A stretch of DNA of 64,000 nt from Hoeflea algicola (GTDB lineage Bacteria; Pseudomonadota; Alphaproteobacteria; Rhizobiales; Rhizobiaceae), in the NCBI RefSeq assembly GCF_026619415.1, contig NZ_JAOVZR010000001.1:4138501-4202500 (forward strand), in the 5' to 3' direction. The notes under the pieces were generated by a model that ran no database searches, was not told the origin of the DNA, and worked only from the letters and a program-made list of their open reading frames with translations. The first letter of the stretch is position 1, and each line of letters begins with the position of its first letter. Made by a program: the position numbers and the translations under genes. Below, one piece after another: positions 56,420 through 64,000 of this stretch.

Positions 56420-58255
56420 TCACTGGCTGATTGCGGCAATATCGCCGCTGTCGGTCTGTTCCACCGGTGTCACCCGGTCTCCATCACGCACGAATGCGCC
56501 GGCCTTGGCGACGATCAAGTCTCCGGCGGCTAGCCCCTTCGCAATTTCCAGCAGACCGCCCTCGCGAATGCCGATGGTGACTGCCGTTCGTCGGGCGGTT
56601 CCGTCGCTGATCTTGAGCACGTTGGCGCCCTCGGGGGTAATGTTGACAGAGGTGACCGGCACCACGACGGCATTCCGCTGCGCCACGATGATTTCAGCAT
56701 CTGAAAACATGCCGGCGCGCAAGCCTTGGCTGTTCTTGATCTCGATGCGGGCCATGCCGAGCCGCGTGGTCAGGTTGAGTGTCGGTTCGATCAGCCGGAC
56801 GGTACCTTCGCGTGGTTCCGCCGAGCCGATCAGCTTGAGTTGGACATCCTGGCCTTCGGCAATCCGGAGCATGTCCACTTCAGCCACATCGGCGCGCAGT
56901 TCCAGGGCCCCATCGCGGATGATCGAGAACATCGGCCCGGCCCCGGCGCTGGCGATGGCGCCAACCCGGGCGCCACGTGCCGAGACAACGCCCGACACCG
57001 GCGCCTTGACTTCGGTGCGGGCCAGCCGCAACTCGATGTCTTTCTGCTGCGCGTCGATCAGCGCAATCTCGGCTTCTGCGACCTTGACCGATTGTTCCAC
57101 CGAACGGACCCGCGCCAGCGCGGCGGTAGCCTGGGCTTCGGCTTGCTCGGCCTGAACACTCGAATAGGTGCCGCTCTTGGCCAGTTGCTGCGCCCGTTTG
57201 CTGGTCTTGACCGATTCTGCCGCGTTCGAGTTAACTTCCGCTAGCTGGGCTTCAAGCTGGGCAATTGCGGCCAGCGCCTTGGCGCGGTTGGCCTCCAGCT
57301 GGCTTTCCTGCAGGATAAGCTGGTCGTCTGACAGGGTGGCGAGCACCGAGCCTGCTTCCACCTGGTCGCCGACATCAGCCCTCAGGCTTTCGATCGCCAG
57401 ACCTTCGACCTGCGGCGCCACAAGCACTTCCTCGACGGCAGTGATCATGCCGTTGGCCAACACCCGGTCGGTGATTTGGGCCTCAACCGCCCGCGCGGCA
57501 ATGATCGAAGGCGGTTGCGTGGTTGCTACCGGTGTTTTTTCCGCATCGACTGCAGCAGCCGACAAAGGGGCAGCGGCAAGAAGCGGCAGGCTGAACAATA
57601 AGGCAATGAAATTGCGCATAAGAAAAATCCGGTTACGGCTCGGGTTTGAAAGGGGCTTGAACGCGACGTCGCGAATGGTTGACAGCAACAATTCGCCAAC
57701 GGCTCGGGTCTGCTCATTCATCGTGCTTTCGCCAGAGCAGTTCATGCGTTGAGCGAAGCCATGCATCAGCAGGATCACGAATTGCGCGCGGATGCCAAAA
57801 TCCTCCACGGCGCCGGCGTCGTCGGTATTGTGAATTCGCACTAGCGCGTCGACCATATTGCCGCGCACAGTCTTTTCCATGTTGCGCATCAGCTCGGCGA
57901 TTTCCGGCGACCGGCTGGCGGCGGCCTGGACCTCGCTCCACAAGGCGGCGTCTTCGAACGGCATATTTTCGATGCGGTAGCGCAGCAATTGCATGAACAC
58001 GGCGCCTGGATCAGAGGCCGTTTGTATGGTGGCAAACACCGCTTCGATCTCTTCGAGGTCGCGCTTTACCAACGCCGTGATGATGGCGTTCTTGGACGAG
58101 AAATAGCGGTAGAAATTGCCCACGCTCATTTGCGCGGCCTGTGCAAGGTCCTGCATTGATGCGCCATCAAAGCCGTTGAGGGCGAAGACGGATTTTACCT
58201 TGTCCAGAATGTCACATACCCGTTGGCGGGCAATGTCGGCCTGAGCGGTGTCCAT
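56420..58255 (-). CDS. TetR regulator fused in frame to an RND membrane-fusion protein
   Basis: One frame of 611 residues. Residues 1-about 200 are a TetR/AcrR repressor (HTH DGASMQDLAQAAQMSVGNFY, then an all-helical ligand domain). From Met213 (57619) a signal peptide begins (MRNFIALLFSLPLLAAAPLS) and an adaptor follows: lipoyl-like half VLVAPQVEGLAIESLRADVG, a coiled coil about 305-390, second lipoyl half, and barrel. No stop separates them, and the adaptor start lacks a ribosome site. In another frame a TAA occurs at 57635-57633 (reading to FKPEP), so a one-base indel in a two-gene pair could have made the fusion. Otherwise it is a genuine regulator-adaptor fusion. Confidence 0.8.
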   Translation of the reverse strand: MDTAQADIARQRVCDILDKVKSVFALNGFDGASMQDLAQAAQMSVGNFYRYFSSKNAIITALVKRDLEEIEAVFATIQTASDPGAVFMQLLRYRIENMPFEDAALWSEVQAAASRSPEIAELMRNMEKTVRGNMVDALVRIHNTDDAGAVEDFGIRAQFVILLMHGFAQRMNCSGESTMNEQTRAVGELLLSTIRDVAFKPLSNPSRNRIFLMRNFIALLFSLPLLAAAPLSAAAVDAEKTPVATTQPPSIIAARAVEAQITDRVLANGMITAVEEVLVAPQVEGLAIESLRADVGDQVEAGSVLATLSDDQLILQESQLEANRAKALAAIAQLEAQLAEVNSNAAESVKTSKRAQQLAKSGTYSSVQAEQAEAQATAALARVRSVEQSVKVAEAEIALIDAQQKDIELRLARTEVKAPVSGVVSARGARVGAIASAGAGPMFSIIRDGALELRADVAEVDMLRIAEGQDVQLKLIGSAEPREGTVRLIEPTLNLTTRLGMARIEIKNSQGLRAGMFSDAEIIVAQRNAVVVPVTSVNITPEGANVLKISDGTARRTAVTIGIREGGLLEIAKGLAAGDLIVAKAGAFVRDGDRVTPVEQTDSGDIAAISQ

Positions 58256-58634
58256 GCGATGCTTCCTGCGGTCACGTTTATCTGGGCCAGATTAGGGCTG
58301 CCCAGCGCGCGCGCGCGGTTTTGTGGTGCGCGTTATCTGGCGGGAATATAGTGAATGAATATTCATTCATCAACCCCACCGATCATCTGACAAATCCACG
58401 ATGGCGCCGCAAGGTGAGGATCGGGCTCGCACCACACGCTGGCCATGTCGACCTAGAGGCCTTTTCGCGGTCTCCGGTCAGCGCTCGTAAACCATTGATT
58501 AACCATCGCTTTGGAAACCACGTGCTTAATAACCGGTTTAGGAAACCGTGAACTATTTAGCCAGTAGATATCTATGGGCCGAAAGCGGCAACTCCGCATG
58601 ATGCGGGGACGATCAACAGGTGGGGAAATTGCAC
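58256..58634. other. Divergent intergenic region, TetR-adaptor and bcsA
   Basis: 379 bp without a gene. Contains the TetR-type palindrome at 58352-58369, an inverted repeat CGGTTT-agg-AAACCG at 58534-58548, and a GATTAACCAT word near 58498. The bcsA promoter should lie in the AT-rich part after about 58490. Confidence 0.5.
58352..58369. promoter_or_regulatory. TetR operator palindrome
   Basis: TGAATGAATATTCATTCA, a perfect 18-bp palindrome about 100 bp before the TetR-type start at 58255. Size and symmetry are typical of TetR/AcrR operators, so autoregulation of the efflux genes is likely. It is also 266 bp before bcsA. Confidence 0.7.
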
Positions 58635-61600
58635 ATGATGTGCACGAAATGGTTTGCGACGCTGGCCGGTGGTCTCGGTCTGGCGCTCCTTTGGCTGCCG
58701 TTGAGTCTTCAGGCACAACTGGTAGTAAGTCTGGCGGCGCTGGGGGCCATGTTCTTCGGCATGAGCCGTCCGGAGAACACTGTTTTCCGTTTCATCACAT
58801 TCATATTTTGCGGCGTGCTGGCGCTGCGCTACGCCTTCTGGCGGACAACGGAAACATTGCCGGTGTTTTCCGAACCACTCAATTTCATTCCCGGTCTGCT
58901 GCTCTACCTCGCGGAAATGTACTGCCTGGCGATGCTGGCGATCAGTTTCTTCATGCTGGCCGATCCGATCAAGCGCGTCACCCCGAAGGTCCGTTCGCTT
59001 GACGAGTTGCCCACCGTCGATGTGTTCATCCCGACCTACAACGAAGACCCCGATCTGCTGGCCGGGACGCTGGCCGCGGCCAAATCGATGATCTATCCGC
59101 GCGACAAGCTGACCATCTGGCTGCTTGATGACGGCGGTACCGAGGCCAAGCGGACCCACAAGGACCCGACCGTGGCGCTTGCTGCCACCCGCCGGCAGGA
59201 GCAGCTCAAGGCATTGTGCAAGGCCATGGGTGTCAATTACCACAGCCGCAAGAAGAACGACCACGCCAAGGCCGGAAACCTTAATGACGGGCTGCGCGTA
59301 TCGAAATCCAAGCTGGTTGTCGTGTTTGACGCCGATCACGCCCCGGTACGTGAATTCCTCAAGGAAACCGTGAGTTTCTTCATTGAGGATCCGAAGCTGT
59401 TTCTGGTCCAGACGCCGCATTATTTCCTCAACCCGGATCCGCTTGAGAAGAACCTGCGCACCTTCCGATCGATGCCGTCCGAAAACGAGATGTTCTATTC
59501 GGTGCTGCAGCGCGGTCTCGACAAATGGAACGCCTCGTTCTTCTGCGGATCGGCCGCCGTCCTCAGCCGCGAGGCGCTTGAAAGCGAAGGCGGTTTCTCT
59601 GGACAGTCGATCACCGAGGATTGCGAGACCGCGCTCAGCCTGCACGCCCGGGGCTGGCGTTCGCTCTATGTCGACAAGCCGTTGATTGCCGGCCTGCAGC
59701 CAGAAACCTTTGTCGCCTTCATCGGCCAGCGCGCCCGCTGGTGCCAGGGCATGCTGCAGATCCTGATCCTCAAGCGGCCATTCCTGGCCAAGGGCCTGAC
59801 GATCGGTCAGCGCGTCTGCTACGCCGGCATCAATTTGTTCTGGCTGTTCCCGCTGTCGCGGCTGACTTTCATGCTCTCGCCGCTGCTTTACATCTTCTTC
59901 TCGCTGGAAATCTATCAGGCCAATATCCAGGAATTCGGCGCCTATGCGCTGACCTACCTGATCGCCTCCTTCGCCATGCAGAGCTATCTCTACGGCAAGG
60001 TGCGCTGGCCCTGGGTGTCGGAACTATACGAGTACGTCCAGTCGGTCATGCTGATTGGTTCGATCGCCAGCGTGATCCGCAACCCGCGCAAGCCCACTTT
60101 CAATGTCACCGCCAAGGGCCAGACCTTGAATTCCAATGGGCTGTCGCCGATCGCTATTCCGTATTTCGTGATCTTCTTCGTCTTGCTGGCGGCTGCGGTC
60201 TACTCGCTGTGGCGTCTTGCCACCGAACCGGTCGCCTCGGATCTGCTGATGATCGTGGCGCTGTGGAACCTGATCAATCTTGGTGTCGCCGGGGCCGGGC
60301 TTGGCGTGGTTGCCGAACGCCGCGAGTTGCGTCGCAACCAGCGTCTGCCGATCCGTCGCCATGGTTTGCTGCGCCGCGGCGCCAAGACCTGGACCGTCAT
60401 CCTGCTCGATGCATCGAGCGGCGGTGTGTCGGTGCAATTTGCCGATCAGGAGCCCGACATTGATCCTGAATCGGACTGGTCCGGTTCTATTGAAGTGCGC
60501 CGTGGCGGACGCCCGGTATCGTTCCCGGTGACCATCCGCTCGGTGCGTGAATTTGATGGCACCAATGTCTTCGGCTTTGCCTATCCCGAGCGCATGCCCG
60601 AGACTTTCATGGCCATCGCGGAAGTCATGTTTTCCGATCAGGATGTTCTCCAGGAGCGTATCAGCCGCCGCCAGGTGCGGCTTGATATTGTCCGCGGCAC
60701 CGTACGGTTTGCCCGCTGGAGCATTGTCGAATCCTTCCGTGCCACCGGCTACCTGCTCGGCTTCGGTCGCTCGGGCAAGATCGAATCCCACGCCGACGCG
60801 CCCATTGTGGTCAAGGCAAACAACACCCGGATCCCGGGCAGGGCGCCGGAAATTCCGGTGATCGGGGAGTACGGTCCCATGCGTAAACAGGTCCTCTCCA
60901 TCGCTGCGGCAACAGTTCTCGCTGCGGTCGCCATCGCGTCTCCGGCACTGGCCCAAAGCCTGCTGTCGGATACACCGCCGGCAGGCCCGGCGAGCAATGT
61001 TACCTCGTTGCGTGGCCTGGGTGAAAGCACCATCCTGTCGACCCGCCCGGTGGCGCTGGCACGCGCCGCTGCCGACCAAGGTCTGATCCTGACGGCGTTC
61101 GAGCAATCAAAGTCGGCCCTCATGCTAAAGGGCGAGGACGATGTCGCCAATCTCAGCTTCATGCTCGACGCGGCCTCGCTCTCAGCCGGTGGCGATCTGG
61201 TGATTTCCTATCGCAACGCAGTCTCGGTGATGCCGGAAGCCTCGTTGATGGCGGTCATGGTCAACGGTTCGCCGGTCGGCGAATTCCCGATCCGTTCGCC
61301 GTCGGGCTTTGACAAGCAGGTCATCAACATTTCGCCGGCGCTGCTGAAGGCTGGTGTCAATGATGTCCGCCTGCGCGCCGTGCAGCACCACCGGGTCGAT
61401 TGCTCGATGGAAGCAACCTACGAACTGTGGACCGAGATCGACGCGGGGGCATCGGGGTTTCATCCCGGCAACCGCAGCGCGTTGACCGATTTTGCCAGCC
61501 TTCGCACGATTGGTCGCAACGGTGAGGGCCTGACTGATCTGCGTCTGGTGTTGCCGGCAACCGCCGGAGCCGATGCGCTCAACCGTGCTGTGCCGCTGGT

Positions 61601-62852
61601 GCAGACCATGGCGCTGGCGCTCAACCGCGATGATATTTCTGTCACTGTCGCAGATTCTGCCGGCAACGGTCCCGGAATCGATCTGTTCGTCGCAACTGAT
61701 GACGATCCGCTGTCGCTCGAGGCTGTTCCCGGCGATGCCGATTACGGACTCTCGGTGCTCGCCGCCGCCAATCCACTCCGTGCCCGTGTGGTGCTGCGCG
61801 CGGCAACCGGCCGCGAGCTTCCCGACCTGTTGTTGTCGGCCATCGGCGGGCCGCTCAAGGCGGTGCTCGATTCCGGCGTCCGCGCCGTGCGCAAGGGCGA
61901 AATTCGTGCTGACGCGGCAAGCAGCTACACCCTCGCCGACGCGGGCTATATGGCGACGCCGTTTAGCGGCCGGTTGTTTAGAACCGGTTTCGAGATGGTC
62001 ATGCCGGCCGACTTCTACCCCGCTGAATACGCGACCCTCGATCTCACATTGCATGCGGCCACGTCGCCGGGGCTCAAGCCGACCTCGCAGCTGCTGGTTC
62101 GCGTCAACGGCCACATCGTCAAGAGCTTGCCGATGCGCGACATCGACGGCGAGGTGTTTTCCGGGCGCAAGCTGGAACTGCCGCTGCGCGCCTTTCGCCC
62201 CGGCCGCAACCAGATCGAGCTGCTGGCTGAGCTGGAACGGGCTTCCGATGACAGCTGCGTCTTTGCCGAGCGTGACGATTCAACCCCGCGCTTCATCCTG
62301 CTCGACACCACTGAAATCCGGGTCCCGGCACTGGCGCGCGTAGGGCGTTCTCCTGAGCTGGCGGCGATGGCGGGTGCCGCGTATCCATACGCGGGTGCAA
62401 GCGGTGTCGATGTCTATGCGCTCAAGCCCGAACCGCATTCGATTTCCACCGCACTGACGATGGTCGCCAAGATGAGCCTTGCGGCTCGCGCGCCGCTGCT
62501 TACGCGCCTGGCATTTGGACCGCCCGCGGCTAATCACGCCGGCAATGCCCTTGTGATTGCCTCCAAACGGGCTATCGATGAACTCGCCAATCGCGGCCCC
62601 GACGCCTTGTCGACATCGTCGCAGCGCATCGATTTCGCCGCCAGCGGATTTTCGCCGGATATGATCTCGACCTCGTCGATCAACCTTCCCGGCGCAGCGA
62701 TCCCGATGGCTCTGGCCTCCGACCCGACGGCGCTGCTCGATGCGTTTCACCAGACCACCCGTAATCAGGGTGATGGCAGCGCATCATTTCAGGGGCTCGG
62801 TGATCGCGTCGGCGCCGCCTACCGATCGCTTTCGTTACTGGCTCAACTATGA
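58635..62852 (+). CDS. bcsA: Cellulose synthase BcsA joined in frame to BcsB
   Basis: Open frame of 1405 codons from the ATG at 58635 (GTGGGGA 8 nt upstream; GTG 58620 is also possible). Residues 1-748 are BcsA: N-terminal helices, glycosyltransferase family 2 domain with DDGGT (about 165-169), FDADH (about 231-235), TED (about 327-329) and QRARW (about 365-369), and a PilZ domain with RRNQR and DASSGG that should bind c-di-GMP. From Met749 (60879, preceded by GGGGAG) a BcsB signal peptide starts (MRKQVLSIAAATVLAAVAIA), then the periplasmic beta-glucan guide protein. No stop lies between, so product is either a BcsAB fusion or two proteins by reinitiation. The frame ends early at 62852 because of a frameshift. 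Confidence 0.85.
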   Translation: MMCTKWFATLAGGLGLALLWLPLSLQAQLVVSLAALGAMFFGMSRPENTVFRFITFIFCGVLALRYAFWRTTETLPVFSEPLNFIPGLLLYLAEMYCLAMLAISFFMLADPIKRVTPKVRSLDELPTVDVFIPTYNEDPDLLAGTLAAAKSMIYPRDKLTIWLLDDGGTEAKRTHKDPTVALAATRRQEQLKALCKAMGVNYHSRKKNDHAKAGNLNDGLRVSKSKLVVVFDADHAPVREFLKETVSFFIEDPKLFLVQTPHYFLNPDPLEKNLRTFRSMPSENEMFYSVLQRGLDKWNASFFCGSAAVLSREALESEGGFSGQSITEDCETALSLHARGWRSLYVDKPLIAGLQPETFVAFIGQRARWCQGMLQILILKRPFLAKGLTIGQRVCYAGINLFWLFPLSRLTFMLSPLLYIFFSLEIYQANIQEFGAYALTYLIASFAMQSYLYGKVRWPWVSELYEYVQSVMLIGSIASVIRNPRKPTFNVTAKGQTLNSNGLSPIAIPYFVIFFVLLAAAVYSLWRLATEPVASDLLMIVALWNLINLGVAGAGLGVVAERRELRRNQRLPIRRHGLLRRGAKTWTVILLDASSGGVSVQFADQEPDIDPESDWSGSIEVRRGGRPVSFPVTIRSVREFDGTNVFGFAYPERMPETFMAIAEVMFSDQDVLQERISRRQVRLDIVRGTVRFARWSIVESFRATGYLLGFGRSGKIESHADAPIVVKANNTRIPGRAPEIPVIGEYGPMRKQVLSIAAATVLAAVAIASPALAQSLLSDTPPAGPASNVTSLRGLGESTILSTRPVALARAAADQGLILTAFEQSKSALMLKGEDDVANLSFMLDAASLSAGGDLVISYRNAVSVMPEASLMAVMVNGSPVGEFPIRSPSGFDKQVINISPALLKAGVNDVRLRAVQHHRVDCSMEATYELWTEIDAGASGFHPGNRSALTDFASLRTIGRNGEGLTDLRLVLPATAGADALNRAVPLVQTMALALNRDDISVTVADSAGNGPGIDLFVATDDDPLSLEAVPGDADYGLSVLAAANPLRARVVLRAATGRELPDLLLSAIGGPLKAVLDSGVRAVRKGEIRADAASSYTLADAGYMATPFSGRLFRTGFEMVMPADFYPAEYATLDLTLHAATSPGLKPTSQLLVRVNGHIVKSLPMRDIDGEVFSGRKLELPLRAFRPGRNQIELLAELERASDDSCVFAERDDSTPRFILLDTTEIRVPALARVGRSPELAAMAGAAYPYAGASGVDVYALKPEPHSISTALTMVAKMSLAARAPLLTRLAFGPPAANHAGNALVIASKRAIDELANRGPDALSTSSQRIDFAASGFSPDMISTSSINLPGAAIPMALASDPTALLDAFHQTTRNQGDGSASFQGLGDRVGAAYRSLSLLAQL

Positions 62853-63258
62853 GCGGCCTTCCGATGCCGCACCGATAGTGGACCCGCGCCGCAGGGCGGT
62901 GCTTTCACAGCGGCCGGGCGTTTCCGGCAAAGGTGTTGTTACCTGGCTGACCGCCGATTCCCCGCTCGACCTGATGGACGCTTCATACATGCTGGCCGAT
63001 CCGCAGATATGGAACCGGCTGGAAGGCGAGGATGTGGTGTTCGATCTTGATGAACACAGCCTCAGGACGGTGCGCCCGGATAGTTACTTTGCCCTCAATG
63101 TCACAGATTACGGGCCGGGCAATCTGCGCCGGCTCGCCGCAGCATGGTTCTCGGATCATTTCCGCATCTATGTGGCTCTGGTGATTGGCCTGATGGCCGT
63201 GTTCGCGATCTGGATCGGCCGTGCCGTCCCCAAGACTGGCGTGAGGACCGACCAATGA
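62740..63258 (+). pseudogene. bcsB: BcsB C-terminal part in a shifted frame
   Basis: After about 62800 the BcsB sequence continues one base later: RYWLNYERPSDAAPIV, then WLTADSPLDLMDASYMLADP and the C-terminal tail-anchor helix IYVALVIGLMAVFAIWIGRA, as expected for the end of BcsB. The original frame stops at 62852 (SLSLLAQL). One extra base (or two missing) somewhere around 62790-62850 explains it. Without the C-terminal helix BcsB would not anchor or contact BcsA. The TGA overlaps the next ATG (ATGA), showing the old operon structure. Confidence 0.8.
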
Positions 63259-64000
63259 AATCTGAAGAACGTCACCCGCGCCTGACCGGCCTTGTTCGCA
63301 ACCGGGCCATTCATCACCGCACTCGCCGGCATCTTGCTCTCGGTTGTGCGCTGGCGCTTGCCGGCATCGGCTCGGTGCTGCTGCCGGGCGTGCAGCAGAG
63401 CGTGGCCGATGATGGAACCCAGCTGATTATCGCCAGTTCCGGCCAACCTTTTCCAGCTCTGCCCGGATTTGCCAATGCGCCAACTCCTAGCGCGCAACAG
63501 GGTGAGCTCGCCACAGCGGCGGCCCGTCCGGCGCAGGGCCCGGATCTCGATCCGGTGCAGACTGCGGCGCTCTACTATTATGCCAAGCAGCGGCAGATCG
63601 ACCGTGTCGAGGCTGAAATCATCCGCTTGCAGGCCCTGCACCCGGGGTTCACGCCGCCGCGCGATCTCTACATTGCCGCCGACAAGATCGTGCCGGACGA
63701 AAGCAATCTGTGGCAGATGTTCGGCGCTGACGATTTCACCGGCATCGATGCCGAGATCATCCGCCGCAAGGCCGCCGATCCTGCCTGGGAGCCGACACCG
63801 GATTTCCAGTCCAAACTAGAACAAAAGAAGCAGCGCGTGCGGATGAAGGAACTGGCCACGACCGAAGACTGGCTGGCGCTGCTCGATGTTTCCGCTGCCA
63901 TCGACCCGGCGAGCGAAGAAGATGTTGATCTGGTCTGGATGAAGATCGACGCGCTGTCTGCTGCCGGTGACCGCGACGGGCTGGCTCGCACCTTGCGCGG
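63255..64000 (+). CDS. Cellulose operon protein, N-terminal part (probably repeat-containing, secreted)
   Basis: Frame from the ATG at 63255 (GTGAGGA upstream, ATGA overlap with bcsB) open to the window end, at least 248 codons. An N-terminal basic stretch is followed by one hydrophobic segment (LALGCALALAGIGSVLLPGV, about 33-52), so exported or anchored. The rest is helical and looks TPR/SEL1-like (AALYYYAKQRQIDRVEAEII, and EDWLALLDVSAAIDP). Position suggests a BcsC-like or accessory periplasmic component. The family cannot be fixed from this part. Confidence 0.6.
   Translation, partial: MKSEERHPRLTGLVRNRAIHHRTRRHLALGCALALAGIGSVLLPGVQQSVADDGTQLIIASSGQPFPALPGFANAPTPSAQQGELATAAARPAQGPDLDPVQTAALYYYAKQRQIDRVEAEIIRLQALHPGFTPPRDLYIAADKIVPDESNLWQMFGADDFTGIDAEIIRRKAADPAWEPTPDFQSKLEQKKQRVRMKELATTEDWLALLDVSAAIDPASEEDVDLVWMKIDALSAAGDRDGLARTLR

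Noticed and set aside
54805..56430. 541-codon plus-strand open frame, His/Arg/Asp-rich
   Set aside because: Antisense to the RND pump gene; no domain and no start signal.

Overview
This is a high-GC alphaproteobacterial chromosome segment, most likely Rhizobiales (Rhizobiaceae/Phyllobacteriaceae, Hoeflea-like). The inference rests on the aglEFGAK alpha-glucoside system, the zwf-pgl-edd order, a glyoxylate regulator divergent from aceA, a PdhS/DivJ-like kinase, a phasin gene, and a tRNA-His without the usual G-1. Only sequence reading was possible, so all family assignments come from motifs and layout.

Layout. 1-8.3 kb: the 3' end of folD, then aglR (minus strand) divergent from aglE-F-G-A-K (alpha-glucoside uptake and hydrolysis). 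Two near-identical palindromes, CCAAAGCGCTTTG(G/A), flank the divergent region. 8.3-12 kb: a tandem, mosaic duplication carrying five small secreted proteins of one repetitive family, with a truncated DsbA/FrnE-like gene between the copies. 12-17 kb: a small PilZ-like protein, then edd, pgl and zwf (Entner-Doudoroff entry). 17-17.8 kb: a DUF4258/HTH toxin-antitoxin-like pair. 17.9-20.6 kb: gamma-glutamylputrescine oxidase and synthetase homologues. 20.9-23.5 kb: a chemoreceptor. 23.8-27.3 kb: a large KAP-family P-loop NTPase with lower-GC stretches, followed by about 1.2 kb without a convincing gene but rich in perfect hairpins. 28.5-33.2 kb: a Bcr/CflA-type exporter, a small conserved-looking protein, aceA, and a divergent XRE regulator. 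33.4-37.9 kb: potF-G-(small membrane protein)-H-I polyamine uptake. 37.9-42.3 kb: a small membrane protein, an AsmA-like protein, and a frameshifted acetoacetyl-CoA synthetase. 42.5-47.5 kb: a 1420-residue hybrid sensor-type kinase divergent from a phasin gene that has two TGCNNNGCA boxes at its promoter. Then tRNA-His, a stand-alone AsnC ligand-binding protein, livK-H-M-G-F, an RND pump whose adaptor is in frame with a TetR regulator, and finally a cellulose synthase cluster (BcsA-BcsB in one frame, a frameshift near the BcsB C-terminus, and the start of a further gene).

How the genes work together. The window is mainly about carbon and nitrogen acquisition: alpha-glucosides feed glucose into zwf/pgl/edd; PotFGHI imports polyamines that PuuA/PuuB-type enzymes could degrade; aceA, acetoacetyl-CoA synthetase and phasin belong to acetate and polyhydroxybutyrate turnover; Liv imports amino acids. 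A second theme is surface behaviour and c-di-GMP (PilZ protein, PilZ-bearing BcsA, chemoreceptor).

The most unusual features are the mosaic duplication of small repeat proteins, the hairpin-dense gene-free stretch after the KAP NTPase, the TetR-adaptor fusion, and two apparent single-base frameshifts (acetoacetyl-CoA synthetase and BcsB). The frameshifts, and possibly the fusion, could be real or sequencing errors; reads would decide.
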